Source: Ferrimonas sp048263965 (GTDB lineage: Bacteria; Pseudomonadota; Gammaproteobacteria; Enterobacterales; Shewanellaceae). From it: a stretch of DNA of 64,000 nt. The stretch lies in assembly GCF_048263965.1 (NCBI RefSeq), contig NZ_JBLXDO010000024.1, forward strand, positions 1 through 64,000. Reading direction: 5' to 3'. The position numbers and the translations under genes were made by a program. Below, in pieces: positions 25,423 to 34,716 of this stretch. The notes beneath the pieces are model-generated. The model was not told the origin of the DNA, searched no databases, and worked only from the letters and a program-made list of their open reading frames with translations. Numbering within the stretch: the first letter of the stretch is position 1; the number at the start of each line of letters is the position of its first letter.

Positions 25423-25668
25423 GGGCGTGCTTATCTTTGCTGGTTAGATTTTGGCCGATAATGGCGGCAAGCAATCAAGGAGTTCGATTGTAGGCATAGT
25501 GGTTCTACGTCAAAATCGAACGACGCCGAGTGGTTGTCGCCAGGCCGGCCCCGGAGGGCGCGGCGAACTAACCAGTTATAAACCCAGCTTGAGCAATCTC
25601 CGGCTAACTTGGTTCTATCGCAGGCAAACACGTTAGCGCAAAAATATTCAGCAAAGGTCAGCATGCCC
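25423..25668. mobile_element. MITE-like non-autonomous element with TTA target duplication
   Basis: About 246 bases bounded by 20-bp terminal inverted repeats, GGGCGTGCTTATCTTTGCTG on the left and GGGCATGCTGACCTTTGCTG read inward from the right (17 of 20 identical). Both ends are flanked by TTA (25420-25422 and 25669-25671), as expected for a 3-bp target duplication. It has no coding capacity. The ends and TNA target fit IS5-family elements, which is inference. Confidence 0.75.
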
Positions 25669-27048
25669 TTACGCCTGTTTGCGCTCCCAGCGGCGCTTGA
25701 TGGGCACGACGATGGCGGTGACCACTATGGCAGCCAGAATCATGCCGATGGCCACTACGGGACTCTGAAGTGCATTGGGGTTGATCGCCAGGGTGCCGCC
25801 CAGAGAGAGCATCATCACGCCGGACATCAGCTTCAGGGTCTGGCCCTCCTTCTCGGTCAGCTTGCGCTTGCCCATGGTCAGGGCGAATACGGTCACAATG
25901 GCTGCCAGAGGGATCACATACACCACGTTGTACATCACCAGGTACATGTAACGGGTGCTCTCAGCCATGTCGTGCATGGAGAGCACGCTGGTGTAGATCA
26001 TCGGGAAACCGGCGGTGCACAGCAGTTCGTAGGCATTGGCCAGAATCGCCAGCACGGTGGAGCCGACGATCATTGCCGCCAGGCTGGAGGCGCTGGAGAG
26101 CTTGCCCATACGTTTGATCAGGCCTGTTCGGTTCTCTGCCGACATGGAGAGGGAGATCTCTCCCCGTTGCAGGAAGAACTCTTTGACGTTGATGATACCG
26201 GCGACAATGGCCAGCATCCCCGCAGCCAGGATGATCCAGCCGCCATCGGAGCCGTCGCCCAGCAGTTGGAACAGGTTGAGCCAGGCGGTCATGAACAGGA
26301 AGTAGATCAGGCCTGAGAAGAACACGAAGATGCCGCCCACAATCAGCATGCGGCCCCGGCTCTTGGCGTTCACCATCACACTCAGCAGGAACAGCAGAAC
26401 AAAGAAGGCGCAGGGGTTGAAAGCGTCCACACCGGCCAACACCACGGTCAGGGCGGGCAGGGAAAGCTTCTCAGGGTTGACCACCCCGATAAAGGGCAGC
26501 TCCACGGGCTGTACCGCGGGTGCATTCATATCGGTGATGCCGCAGGTGCCGTCGTCACTGTCGCCACACTGGGCCCCCAGGTCCAGAGGCGCGTCCATGT
26601 CGATGCTGTCGCTGGCCACAGGGGCGATGCCGCTGAGGTTGCCCCCCAGGCGTTGGTAACAGGCGCGCAACTGGTTCTCCAGGAACTGTCCGGTGGTCTG
26701 TTCGCTGGTGTAGCCCACAATGGGTGTGCCGCATACCGCCATAAAGGGTACCGAGGTGGGCTCGGTCCCGGTCAGCTTGGCCACCTTCTGCCAGTGGGCG
26801 CGAGTGCCTGCATCCTGTACCTTGTAATCCTTGAGATCAATCCAGGGATACTGAGCCAGCAGCTTGTCCTCGATGAAGGGGTGCGCTTCGGCGCAGTGCG
26901 GGCAGGTTTCAGACCAGAAGAAGTAGAGGGTGACTCTGGGTTCGCCAGCACTGTCATGGGTAAACCAGTCCGCATCGGCGGCTTGGCTCAAAGGGGAGAG
27001 GAAAATAAGTAGCAGACCCAACAACAGGCCTCTGATGGGATTCATCAA
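25669..27048 (-). CDS. Thioredoxin-domain plus DsbD/CcdA-like membrane protein
   Basis: 459 residues: a signal peptide (about 1-23) and a periplasmic thioredoxin-like domain with CPHC at 49-52. A linker follows, then a multi-pass membrane domain with the CcdA/DsbD-type segments VDAFNPCAFFVLLFLLS and NAYELLCTAGFP, each holding a conserved cysteine. It probably moves reducing equivalents across the inner membrane, with the domain order inverted relative to DsbD. Substrate unknown. The stop codon TAA coincides with the target duplication of the adjacent MITE, so insertion did not change the protein. Confidence 0.8.
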   Translation of the reverse strand: MMNPIRGLLLGLLLIFLSPLSQAADADWFTHDSAGEPRVTLYFFWSETCPHCAEAHPFIEDKLLAQYPWIDLKDYKVQDAGTRAHWQKVAKLTGTEPTSVPFMAVCGTPIVGYTSEQTTGQFLENQLRACYQRLGGNLSGIAPVASDSIDMDAPLDLGAQCGDSDDGTCGITDMNAPAVQPVELPFIGVVNPEKLSLPALTVVLAGVDAFNPCAFFVLLFLLSVMVNAKSRGRMLIVGGIFVFFSGLIYFLFMTAWLNLFQLLGDGSDGGWIILAAGMLAIVAGIINVKEFFLQRGEISLSMSAENRTGLIKRMGKLSSASSLAAMIVGSTVLAILANAYELLCTAGFPMIYTSVLSMHDMAESTRYMYLVMYNVVYVIPLAAIVTVFALTMGKRKLTEKEGQTLKLMSGVMMLSLGGTLAINPNALQSPVVAIGMILAAIVVTAIVVPIKRRWERKQA

Positions 27049-27227
27049 GAATCACTCCTAAAACCGATTAACTACCTTCTTAGTATTCACTCTAATGGTC
27101 CAAGTTCAGTGCTCGTAAAGGATTTTTATCAGGATGTTATCCACGGCACATTTTGGCCTTCATTCCCGATAAAAAACTGCAAAGGCGCGCAAATTCAGGG
27201 CCGAGATAAAGGTTAAAGCCGGGGCAT

Positions 27228-27259
27228 AAAAAAACCGGCAGACTGGGCTGCCGGTTTTT
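27228..27259 (-). terminator. Terminator of rne
   Basis: AACCGGCAG / CTGCCGGTT, flanked by A- and T-tracts, 13 bases past the rne stop. Confidence 0.85.
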
Positions 27260-27272
27260 CTGGTCGCTGCGC

Positions 27273-30200
27273 TTACTCTGCGTCGGTCGGCTTGGTCGTG
27301 CCGGCGTTGGAGGAGAAGCGGTAGCGGCTCTGAGCAAAATCGTTAGGCTTGGCTTCCACCTTAGCCTCTTCACTCTTAGGTACGACCACAGGCTCAAACT
27401 CCGGAACCTCTACCTCTGGGGTGGCGGCTTGGGAGAACGCGGCCTTGGCAAAGCGGCTGCCAGCAGCCTTAGGCTCGGCGGCTTTGGCTTCCACAGCCTT
27501 GGGCTCGGCGGCCTTGGCTTCCACTACCTTAGGTTCGGCGGCTTTGGCTTCCACAGCCTTGGGCTCGGCGGCCTTGGCTTCCACCGCCTTGGGCTCGGCG
27601 GCCTTGGCTTCTGCGGCCTTGGCTTCCACCGCCTTGGGCGCTTCGGCTTTGGCTTCTGCCTTGGGGGCTTCGGCTTTGGCTTCTGCCTTGGGCGCTTCGG
27701 CTTTGGCTTCTACTGCCTTGGGGGCTTCGGCTTTGGCTTCTACCGCCTTGGGGGCTTCGGCTTTGGCTTCTACCGCCTTGGGCGCTTCGGCTTTGGCTTC
27801 TACCGCCTTGGGGGCTTCGGCTTTGGCTTCTACCGCCTTGGGTTCGGCGGCATCGCTGCTCTTGGCTTCACCCTTGTCCGATTTTGGCTTGCGGCTGCGA
27901 GGCTGACGGCTGCGGCGAGGCTTAGGCGTTTCCGCTTTCTCCTCAGAGTCAGTTTGAGGGGCATCTGCCTGAGCGTCGAACATCTCCAGCTGGGTCTCTT
28001 CCGCCATCTCGGTGGCTTCAGGGTAGCGGGCGGTCACAGGATCTTTCTGCGCTTCCGCTTCCAGGTCGGCAGAGTCCGCTTCGCCTTCACCATTGTCATC
28101 ATCGCGCTTGCGACGACGGCGCTGGCCGGCGGCACGCAGGTGACGTGGGCTGCGACGGCTGCGGCGGTTGTTTTCACGCTCGCCCTCTTCGCCGTTCTCG
28201 CCGTTTTCACCCTCGGCAGCCTGAGTCTCCTCGGCCTTGGCCTCCATGCTCTCCTGAGCCTTGGGCATGGCGTCGGCTTTGGTTTCCACTGGGGCTTCGG
28301 TGGCAGTGACTTCAGCAATCTGAGTCTCAACGGCCTTTGGTGCTTCCTCGGCAACAGGGGCGGTCTCTTCAGCCTTGGCAGCTGGGGCGCTGTCGCGGCC
28401 CTCTGCGCTCAGGCGAACAGATTTGTCCATCTTGCGGCGTTGACGACGCTCCTTCACCACTTCGCGCTCACGCTTCTCCTGCTTTGGAGACTCCTGAGTT
28501 TCAGCGGCTACTCCGGCTTCGGCGGCGTCGGGTTCCAGATCCTTGCGACGACGGCGCTGGCGGGTCGGCTGCTCCTGCTTCTCTTCAGAGCGGGCCTGTT
28601 GCTCGGACTGACGACGCTCCTGCCGCTCTTGAGACTTTTGCTCGTCGCGACGGTCATCACGGCGACGGCGGTCTTTACGCTCGCCGCGCTCCGGACGCTC
28701 GCCACGCTCCTGGCGTTCGCCGCGTTCCTGGCGTTCGCCACGCTCCTGGCGTTCGCCACGCTCTTTGCGCTCGCCACGCTCTTTGCGTTCGCCACGCTCT
28801 TTGCGGTCGCCACGCTCTTTACGGTCGCCACGCTCTTTACGGTCGCCACGCTCTTTGCGGTCACCGCGCTCGCCACGACGACGGTCGTTACGACGGCGGT
28901 CGCCGCGCTTACCGTCACGGGATTCCCTCTTCTCTTCCTGCTTAGGCTGCTCCTCTTCGCCGCCGAACAGGGACTTGAGGGCGCTGGCCAGCTTGGTCAG
29001 CAAAGAGGGCTTCTCCTCCTCAACCTTGGACTTATTATCCTTCTTAGGCTGAGGTTTGGCTTTCTCCTGCTTCACCTTGGATTGCAGCTTCAGCTCTTCA
29101 GGCTTAGGCGCCTCCATGGCACGGATGGCAGGACGGTCAGCAATCTTCTTCTCCAGTTTGCGCGGCTCATAGAGTACCGGCTCTGGCGCTTCAGCAATGG
29201 TGTAGCTGGCTTCGGTGATGGTGTCATCCTTACGGTGACGTGCCACGGTGTAGTGTGGGGTCTCCATGTGCGGATGAGGAATCACGTACACCTCAACCTT
29301 GTGACGCTCCTCGATGATGCGAATCGCTTTGCGCTTTTCGTTCAGCAGGAAGGCGGCCACGTCGGTGGGCACCTGGGCTTCGATCTGGGCGGTGTTGTCC
29401 TTGATCGCTTCCTCTTCCATCAGGCGAAGGATGGACAGAGCCAGGGACTCGGTGCCACGCACCACACCCTGTCCGCTACAGCGGGGGCAGATGTGTGCCG
29501 AGGACTCACCCAGGGAGGGGCGCAGGCGCTGACGGGACATCTCCATCAGGCCGAAGCGGGAGATGCGGCCGATCTGGACGCGGGCCCGGTCCTGACGTAC
29601 GGCGTCACGCAGGCGGTTTTCCACTTCACGCTGATGGCGCACAGGGCCCATGTCGATAAAGTCGATAACCACCAGGCCGCCCAAGTCGCGCAGACGCAGC
29701 TGGCGGGCGATCTCATCGGCGGCTTCCAGGTTGGTCTGCAGCGCGGTCTCTTCGATATCGCCACCCTTGGTTGCACGGGCGGAGTTGATGTCGATGGCGG
29801 TCAGCGCTTCGGTGGGGTCGATAACGATGGAACCGCCAGAGGGCAGGCGCACTTCACGCTGGAAGGCAGACTCAATCTGGCTTTCGATCTGGTAGTGGGT
29901 AAACAGCGGCACTTCGGCCTTGTACTGTTTGACGCGGCTGACGTAGTCGGGGCGCACCAGGTTGATGTGCTGGACCGCTTCGTCGTAGATGCGGGGGTGA
30001 TCCACCAGGATTTCACCGATGTCACGGCGCAGGTAGTCGCGAATGGCGCGCACAATCACGTTGCTTTCCTGGTGAATCAGGAAAGGTGCGGCACGGGATT
30101 GGGAGACCTCCTGGATCTTGTCCCAGTGGTTCAGCAGTACCTTGAGATCCCACTCCAGCTCTTCGGCGGCTTTGCCGACGCCGGCGGTGCGAACAATAAG

Positions 30201-30695
30201 GCCCATGCCCTGGGGCACGGTCAGCTGGCTCAGGGCATCCTTGAGTTCGGTGCGCTCATCGCCTTCGATACGGCGGGAGATACCACCGGCACGAGGGTTG
30301 TTGGGCATCAGAACCAGGTAGCTACCGGCCAGGCTGATGAAGGTGGTCAGGGCGGCGCCCTTGCTGCCACGCTCCTCTTTGTCCACCTGAACGATCACTT
30401 CCTGACCCTCTTTAATCACCTCTTTGATGTTGGGGCGACCTTGGAAGGAGTAACCTTCAGGGAAGTACTCGCGGGCGATCTCTTTCAGGGGAAGGAAGCC
30501 GTGACGCTCTGAGCCGTAGTCCACGAAGGCGGCTTCCAGAGAGGGCTCTACGCGGGTGATTTTACCCTTGTAGATGTTGGCTTTTTTCTGCTCGTGACCT
30601 GGTGCTTCAATATCCAGGTCGTATAAACGTTGCCCATCAACCAGGGCAACACGCAACTCTTCGGATTGAGTTGCGTTGATCAACATTCTTTTCAT
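27273..30695 (-). CDS. rne: Ribonuclease E
   Basis: Essential endoribonuclease and degradosome scaffold, 1140 residues. The catalytic half has the S1 domain (about 35-125), the DNase I-like site with Asp302 (TAIDINSA) and Asp345 (VVIDFIDMG), and the zinc link C403-x2-C406. The C-terminal half is low complexity. It has an Arg-rich region at about 605-690 with ERGDRK/ERGERQ hexapeptides (18-base DNA repeats). From about 950 to 1073 it has a tandem array of decapeptides AEAPKAVEAK and AAEPKAVEAK (30-base DNA repeats). The far C-terminus (EVEVPEFEPV and following) may hold a partner-binding motif. Divergent from rluC, as in E. coli. Confidence 0.97.
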   Translation of the reverse strand: MKRMLINATQSEELRVALVDGQRLYDLDIEAPGHEQKKANIYKGKITRVEPSLEAAFVDYGSERHGFLPLKEIAREYFPEGYSFQGRPNIKEVIKEGQEVIVQVDKEERGSKGAALTTFISLAGSYLVLMPNNPRAGGISRRIEGDERTELKDALSQLTVPQGMGLIVRTAGVGKAAEELEWDLKVLLNHWDKIQEVSQSRAAPFLIHQESNVIVRAIRDYLRRDIGEILVDHPRIYDEAVQHINLVRPDYVSRVKQYKAEVPLFTHYQIESQIESAFQREVRLPSGGSIVIDPTEALTAIDINSARATKGGDIEETALQTNLEAADEIARQLRLRDLGGLVVIDFIDMGPVRHQREVENRLRDAVRQDRARVQIGRISRFGLMEMSRQRLRPSLGESSAHICPRCSGQGVVRGTESLALSILRLMEEEAIKDNTAQIEAQVPTDVAAFLLNEKRKAIRIIEERHKVEVYVIPHPHMETPHYTVARHRKDDTITEASYTIAEAPEPVLYEPRKLEKKIADRPAIRAMEAPKPEELKLQSKVKQEKAKPQPKKDNKSKVEEEKPSLLTKLASALKSLFGGEEEQPKQEEKRESRDGKRGDRRRNDRRRGERGDRKERGDRKERGDRKERGDRKERGERKERGERKERGERQERGERQERGERQERGERPERGERKDRRRRDDRRDEQKSQERQERRQSEQQARSEEKQEQPTRQRRRRKDLEPDAAEAGVAAETQESPKQEKREREVVKERRQRRKMDKSVRLSAEGRDSAPAAKAEETAPVAEEAPKAVETQIAEVTATEAPVETKADAMPKAQESMEAKAEETQAAEGENGENGEEGERENNRRSRRSPRHLRAAGQRRRRKRDDDNGEGEADSADLEAEAQKDPVTARYPEATEMAEETQLEMFDAQADAPQTDSEEKAETPKPRRSRQPRSRKPKSDKGEAKSSDAAEPKAVEAKAEAPKAVEAKAEAPKAVEAKAEAPKAVEAKAEAPKAVEAKAEAPKAEAKAEAPKAEAKAEAPKAVEAKAAEAKAAEPKAVEAKAAEPKAVEAKAAEPKVVEAKAAEPKAVEAKAAEPKAAGSRFAKAAFSQAATPEVEVPEFEPVVVPKSEEAKVEAKPNDFAQSRYRFSSNAGTTKPTDAE
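27470..27850. repeat. Tandem 30-base repeats inside rne
   Basis: About a dozen copies or variants of a 30-base unit encode A-E-A-P-K-A-V-E-A-K-type decapeptides, with shortened 24-27-base units in the middle. Neighbouring copies are nearly identical at the DNA level, so copy number may vary between strains. Confidence 0.85.
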
Positions 30696-31239
30696 TTTGG
30701 GTGGTCCAATTTTCCATTGGTCACCGCTTTCAGGTCGAGCGTCGGCTGCACCGGCGCCCCAGAATCAATTTTTAGGCAGTCTCACGACTGGTTGACCGGG
30801 GCTTTGCCCATCAACACATCAGGTTACTTGGGGGGTTGGCTGCGGGCACGCCGCAGATGCTCTGTCTCAACCCCGGTTCACTTTGCTGTGCAGCTTACAA
30901 CTGCTGCCGCAGCGCCATGGGGCGTTGCGGCCGAAATTCTATCCCGGTACGTCACCGGACGGAGGACCTGAAACGGTTTCCGATTTTGCATTCCTGTTTA
31001 GGGGGTCAACTGCTCGGTTGGAGGTTCGTGCCGGTCCTATGGCAGGAGAGAGTTCCTCACTGTCCCGGACCTGGCATCGAAGGTCTTATCTATAAAAACC
31101 GATAGCAGGACCAAATCTGTGCAGACGCGCTAAAAATTCAACTTTTAGTCAAGCTGCAACGGCAAGAATATAGCAACTTACGCCTCTTGCGGCAATCAAC
31201 ATTCTCCATATTGTCCGCCTGAGTGCGAATAGGTGTACA
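30696..31239 (-). promoter_or_regulatory. Long rne leader and rne-rluC divergent region
   Basis: About 540 bases without a credible gene. In E. coli the rne mRNA has a long structured leader used for autoregulation by RNase E; the position and length here suggest the same. The stretch is rich in short GC stems, but I could not match individual hairpins to the known leader. Confidence 0.45.
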
Positions 31240-32229
31240 ATGGCGCCCATGACTGATTCATCACAGAGTAATTCACCCAAGGTGCAATGGGTGACCGTGG
31301 AGCCCGACTACGAGGGCCAGCGGATTGATAACTTTTTGCGCACTTTCCTCAAAGGGGTTCCTAAAAGTCTTATTTATCGACTGCTTCGCAAAGGTGAGGT
31401 CCGGGTCAACAAGAAACGGATCAAGCCCGAGTACAAGTTGCAGGCCGGTGACCAGCTGCGGATCGCCCCCATTCGTGTTTCTGAAAAGTCTCAGCAGGAC
31501 AACCTGCCCTCGGCCAAGCTCACCAAGGTGGCTCAGCTGGAGGAGTGCATCGTCTATGAGGACAAGCTGATCCTGGTGATCAACAAGCCCTCCGGCATTG
31601 CGGTGCACGGTGGCAGCGGGGTGAACTTCGGCGTCATCGAGGCCCTGCGTGCCCTCAGGCCCAAGGAGAAGAACCTGGAGCTGGTGCATCGGCTGGACCG
31701 GGCCACCTCAGGCCTGCTGATGCTGGCCAAGCGACGCAGCGCCCTGAAGCATATGCAGGACCAGCTGCGCAGCAAGACCATGAAGAAGCAGTACCTGGCG
31801 TTGGTGAAGGGCAAATGGCAGGACAGAGACCGTGTTGTCAATGAGCCCCTGCTGAAGAACACCCTCAATTCCGGTGAGCGCATGGTGCGGGTCAGCGGCG
31901 ACGGCAAGCCGTCAGAGACCCGCTTCCGGGTGCTGGAGCGTTTTGGCTCCGACGCCACCCTGGTGGAGGCCAGCCCCATTACCGGCCGTACCCACCAGAT
32001 CCGGGTGCACACCCAGTGCAAGGGCCACCCCATAGCCTGTGACGACCGCTACGGTGACGATAGCTTCGACCGTACCATGAAGGGCAGGGGGCTCAATCGC
32101 CTGTTCCTGCACGCTCACAAGCTGCGCTTCCTCCATCCGGGGGAGGAGGTCACCATGGAGCTGGAGGCGCCTCTGGAGCCCAAGCTGCAGAAGCTGATTA
32201 AGCAGATGAAGACTGAGGGGGCCGCATGA
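31240..32229 (+). CDS. rluC: 23S rRNA pseudouridine synthase RluC
   Basis: Isomerises uridines 955, 2504 and 2580 (E. coli numbering) in 23S rRNA. The 329-residue protein has an N-terminal S4 domain (about 25-85) and a catalytic domain with the nucleophile Asp153 in HRLDRATSG. GRTHQIRVH and the INKPSG segment are also present. ATG 31240 has AGGTGT just upstream; ATG 31249 is an alternative. The stop overlaps the HAD gene start by four bases (ATGA), indicating an operon. Confidence 0.95.
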   Translation: MAPMTDSSQSNSPKVQWVTVEPDYEGQRIDNFLRTFLKGVPKSLIYRLLRKGEVRVNKKRIKPEYKLQAGDQLRIAPIRVSEKSQQDNLPSAKLTKVAQLEECIVYEDKLILVINKPSGIAVHGGSGVNFGVIEALRALRPKEKNLELVHRLDRATSGLLMLAKRRSALKHMQDQLRSKTMKKQYLALVKGKWQDRDRVVNEPLLKNTLNSGERMVRVSGDGKPSETRFRVLERFGSDATLVEASPITGRTHQIRVHTQCKGHPIACDDRYGDDSFDRTMKGRGLNRLFLHAHKLRFLHPGEEVTMELEAPLEPKLQKLIKQMKTEGAA

Positions 32230-32870
32230 GCCACTGTGACCTGGTGATCTTCGACTGGGACGGCACCCTGATGGATTCGGTGGACCGCATCGTCGACAGC
32301 TGGCAGCGTGCCTGCGCCGAGCTGTCCATGGCGGTGAACTCTGCCGACTCGGTCCGCTCCATCATTGGCCTCTCCATCGAGTCTGCCATCGACACCCTGG
32401 TGCCGGAGATGGCGCCAGAGCGGGTGGAGCCCTTTATCCAGGCCTATCGCAGCTGGTACCTGGAGCGCTCCGATGTGCCCACTCCTCTGTTTGATGGCGC
32501 CGAAGCGCTGCTGCATGAACTCAAGGGGCAGGGGTATCAGTTGGCGGTGGCCACAGGTAAGGGACGCCAGGGCCTGGAGAGGGTGCTGGACGTGTCTGGA
32601 CTGCGTCCGCTGTTCGACGCCAGCCGGACCCCCAGCGAGGCGGCCTCCAAGCCTCACCCCGACATGATCCTGCAGCTGTGCGGCGAGCTGAACTGCCAGC
32701 CGGGCAGGGCGGTGATGGTGGGCGATGCCCTGTTTGATCTGGAGATGGCCAACCGGGCCGGCGCCATCGGCGTGGGGGTGTCTTACGGGGCGGGCTCTGT
32801 CGATGTTCTTCGCTCCGCCTCGCCGAAGGGGATCATTCATCACCCCATGGAGCTGCTTGAGCTGCTCTGA
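32226..32870 (+). CDS. HAD-superfamily phosphatase (Gph/YfhX-like subfamily IA)
   Basis: 214 residues. Motif I FDWDGTLMDS has the nucleophile Asp10 and acid Asp12, a cap domain follows, then motif II VATGKGR and motif IV VGDALFDLEMANRAG. These are the subfamily IA hydrolase motifs. Proteins of this type are often paired with rluC in gammaproteobacteria. The substrate is not predictable, with phosphoglycolate-like or nucleotide-phosphatase activity both possible. Translationally coupled to rluC through the ATGA overlap. Confidence 0.85.
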   Translation: MSHCDLVIFDWDGTLMDSVDRIVDSWQRACAELSMAVNSADSVRSIIGLSIESAIDTLVPEMAPERVEPFIQAYRSWYLERSDVPTPLFDGAEALLHELKGQGYQLAVATGKGRQGLERVLDVSGLRPLFDASRTPSEAASKPHPDMILQLCGELNCQPGRAVMVGDALFDLEMANRAGAIGVGVSYGAGSVDVLRSASPKGIIHHPMELLELL

Positions 32871-32972
32871 ATCGGTCAAAAAGGGAGTTGGCGCAAAGAT
32901 ATTGTGGGTATTTTTCGATTGAGGCAATCGATTCCACCGACAGAAACGACCCGCTGACGGCCTGTCAGGCAT

Positions 32973-33003
32973 AAAAAAACCCGGAACCTGGTTCCGGGTT
33001 TTT
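32973..33003. terminator. Bidirectional terminator between the HAD gene and gltA
   Basis: AAAAAAACCCGGAACC / GGTTCCGGGTTTTT between convergent genes. Confidence 0.85.
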
Positions 33004-33016
33004 CTGTTTTTGGCCG

Positions 33017-34306
33017 TTAGTCTCTGTCAGACAGTTCGGCGTAATCGCGCTTTTCGGCACCTGTGTAGAGCTGGCGAGGACGGCCAATCTTGTGGCCTGG
33101 CTGGCTCAGCATCTCCTGCCAGTGGGCAATCCAGCCCACAGTACGGGACAGGGCGAAGATTACGGTGAACATGGAGGTCGGAATACCAATGGCCTTCATG
33201 ATGATGCCGGAGTAGAAGTCGACATTGGGGTAGAGCTTCTTCTCGACGAAGTAGGGGTCTTCCAGCGCAATGCGCTCCAGCTCCATGGCCACATCCAGCA
33301 GTGGATCGTTGATGTCCAGCTCTTTCAGAACCTCGTGGCAGGTCTCGCGCATCACGGTGGCACGGGGATCGAAGTTCTTGTACACCCGGTGGCCAAAGCC
33401 CATCAGGCGGAACGGGTCTTCCTTGTCCTTGGCACGGGCGATGAACTCTGGGATGCGGTCAACGGTACCGATCTCGGCCAGCATCTCCAGGCAGGCTTCG
33501 TTGGCGCCACCGTGGGCGGGGCCCCACAGGGAGGCCACACCGGCCGACACACAGGCAAAGGGGTTGGCACCGGAGGAGCCGGCCAGTCGCACCGTGGAGG
33601 TGGAGGCGTTCTGCTCGTGGTCCGCATGCAGAATGAAGATGCGGTCCATGGCGCGCTCCACCACGGGGTTCACCGTGTAATCTTCACAGGGCACAGAGAA
33701 CATCATGTGCAGGAAGTTGCCGGCGAAGGAGAGGTCGTTGCGTGGATACACGAATGGCTGGCCAAGGTTGAACTTGTAGGCCATGGCCGCCAGGGTCGGC
33801 ATCTTGGAGATCAGGCGGTAGGCGCAGATCTCACGGTGTTTGGGGTCGTTCACATCCAGGGAGTCGTGGTAGAAGGCGGACAGAGCGCCAACCACACCAC
33901 AAAGAATCGCCATGGGGTGGGCATCGCGACGGAAACCTTTAAAGAAGGTGGAGATCTGTTCGTGGACCATGGTGTGGTAGGTCACTGTTTTCTCGAACTT
34001 CTCCAGCTGCGCCTTGCTGGGCAGCTCACCGAACAGCAATAGATAGCAGACTTCTATATAACTGGAGCGGGTCGCCAGTTGGTCGATGGGGTAGCCGCGG
34101 TGCAGCAGCACGCCCTTGGCGCCATCGATGTAAGTGATCGCAGACTCACAGGAAGCGGTGGCCATGAAGCCCGGGTCAAAAGTGAAGTACCCATGCTTGC
34201 CCAGAGAGCTGATGTCGATTACATCATGGCCTGCGGTGCCCTGTTTGATAGGCAGTTCCACCGCTTCCTGGCCTGGAACCTGAAGTGTGGCTTTAGATTC
34301 AGCCAT
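33017..34306 (-). CDS. gltA: Citrate synthase (type II)
   Basis: Condenses acetyl-CoA and oxaloacetate, entry step of the TCA cycle. The 429 residues correspond to the larger NADH-sensitive hexameric type of gammaproteobacteria (E. coli 427). Active-site segments visible are HADHEQNASTSTVR, WGPAHGGANE, GFGHRVYKNFDPR and NVDFYSG, which holds the catalytic Asp. It is divergent from sdhCDAB across a 410-base control region, the same layout as in E. coli. Confidence 0.97.
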   Translation of the reverse strand: MAESKATLQVPGQEAVELPIKQGTAGHDVIDISSLGKHGYFTFDPGFMATASCESAITYIDGAKGVLLHRGYPIDQLATRSSYIEVCYLLLFGELPSKAQLEKFEKTVTYHTMVHEQISTFFKGFRRDAHPMAILCGVVGALSAFYHDSLDVNDPKHREICAYRLISKMPTLAAMAYKFNLGQPFVYPRNDLSFAGNFLHMMFSVPCEDYTVNPVVERAMDRIFILHADHEQNASTSTVRLAGSSGANPFACVSAGVASLWGPAHGGANEACLEMLAEIGTVDRIPEFIARAKDKEDPFRLMGFGHRVYKNFDPRATVMRETCHEVLKELDINDPLLDVAMELERIALEDPYFVEKKLYPNVDFYSGIIMKAIGIPTSMFTVIFALSRTVGWIAHWQEMLSQPGHKIGRPRQLYTGAEKRDYAELSDRD

Positions 34307-34510
34307 ACCGTGTTCTCCTTACTACATTCTTGTTATCTATCCGTAACGTCCGTCCCATTTTAAGAGACAGTAATCACAAAAATCAATTGCCTGGTCGGAT
34401 GTTTAATCGAAATTGCTTCACTTTCATGCACTTTTGGACGCTATTCACAGCTCACTGTCGGTTCGGATGGATCTGTGTGGCAAATCTCAGAAATTGGCAA
34501 AATGTGATGT

Positions 34511-34539
34511 TTGTAATCAAAAACAGCGCTATGTATACT
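34511..34539 (+). promoter_or_regulatory. Promoter of the sdhCDAB-suc operon
   Basis: TTGTAA (34511-34516), 17 bases, TATACT (34534-34539), about 170 bases upstream of sdhC. An AAATGTGA half-site resembling a CRP box overlaps just upstream (about 34500-34507). The rest of the 34307-34716 gap shows no gene. Confidence 0.6.
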
Positions 34540-34716
34540 GGGCGCGGGCCGCTGAAAAGAGGCAGTAGAGCGGTGAGGTCATGGGGAATTTTCCAGCAAT
34601 CACTCGGCTAAAATATTGCCTATTTTCTGTTTAAAACGCCTACCTAGGAGTAGGGACGGATGTCCCAATTTCGGTGGAAATAACAAAAAGTGCTCAATGG
34701 AGCTGAGTGAGCAGCT

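Noticed and set aside
28640..28880. Regularly spaced short repeats that could be taken for a CRISPR array
   Set aside because: They are contiguous in-frame 18-base units encoding Arg-rich hexapeptides of RNase E, without unique spacers.
27429..30512. A 1027-codon open frame on the plus strand opposite rne
   Set aside because: It is a shadow of the GC-rich, repetitive rne gene. Its protein is biased and has no recognisable domain, while the minus strand encodes an unmistakable RNase E.
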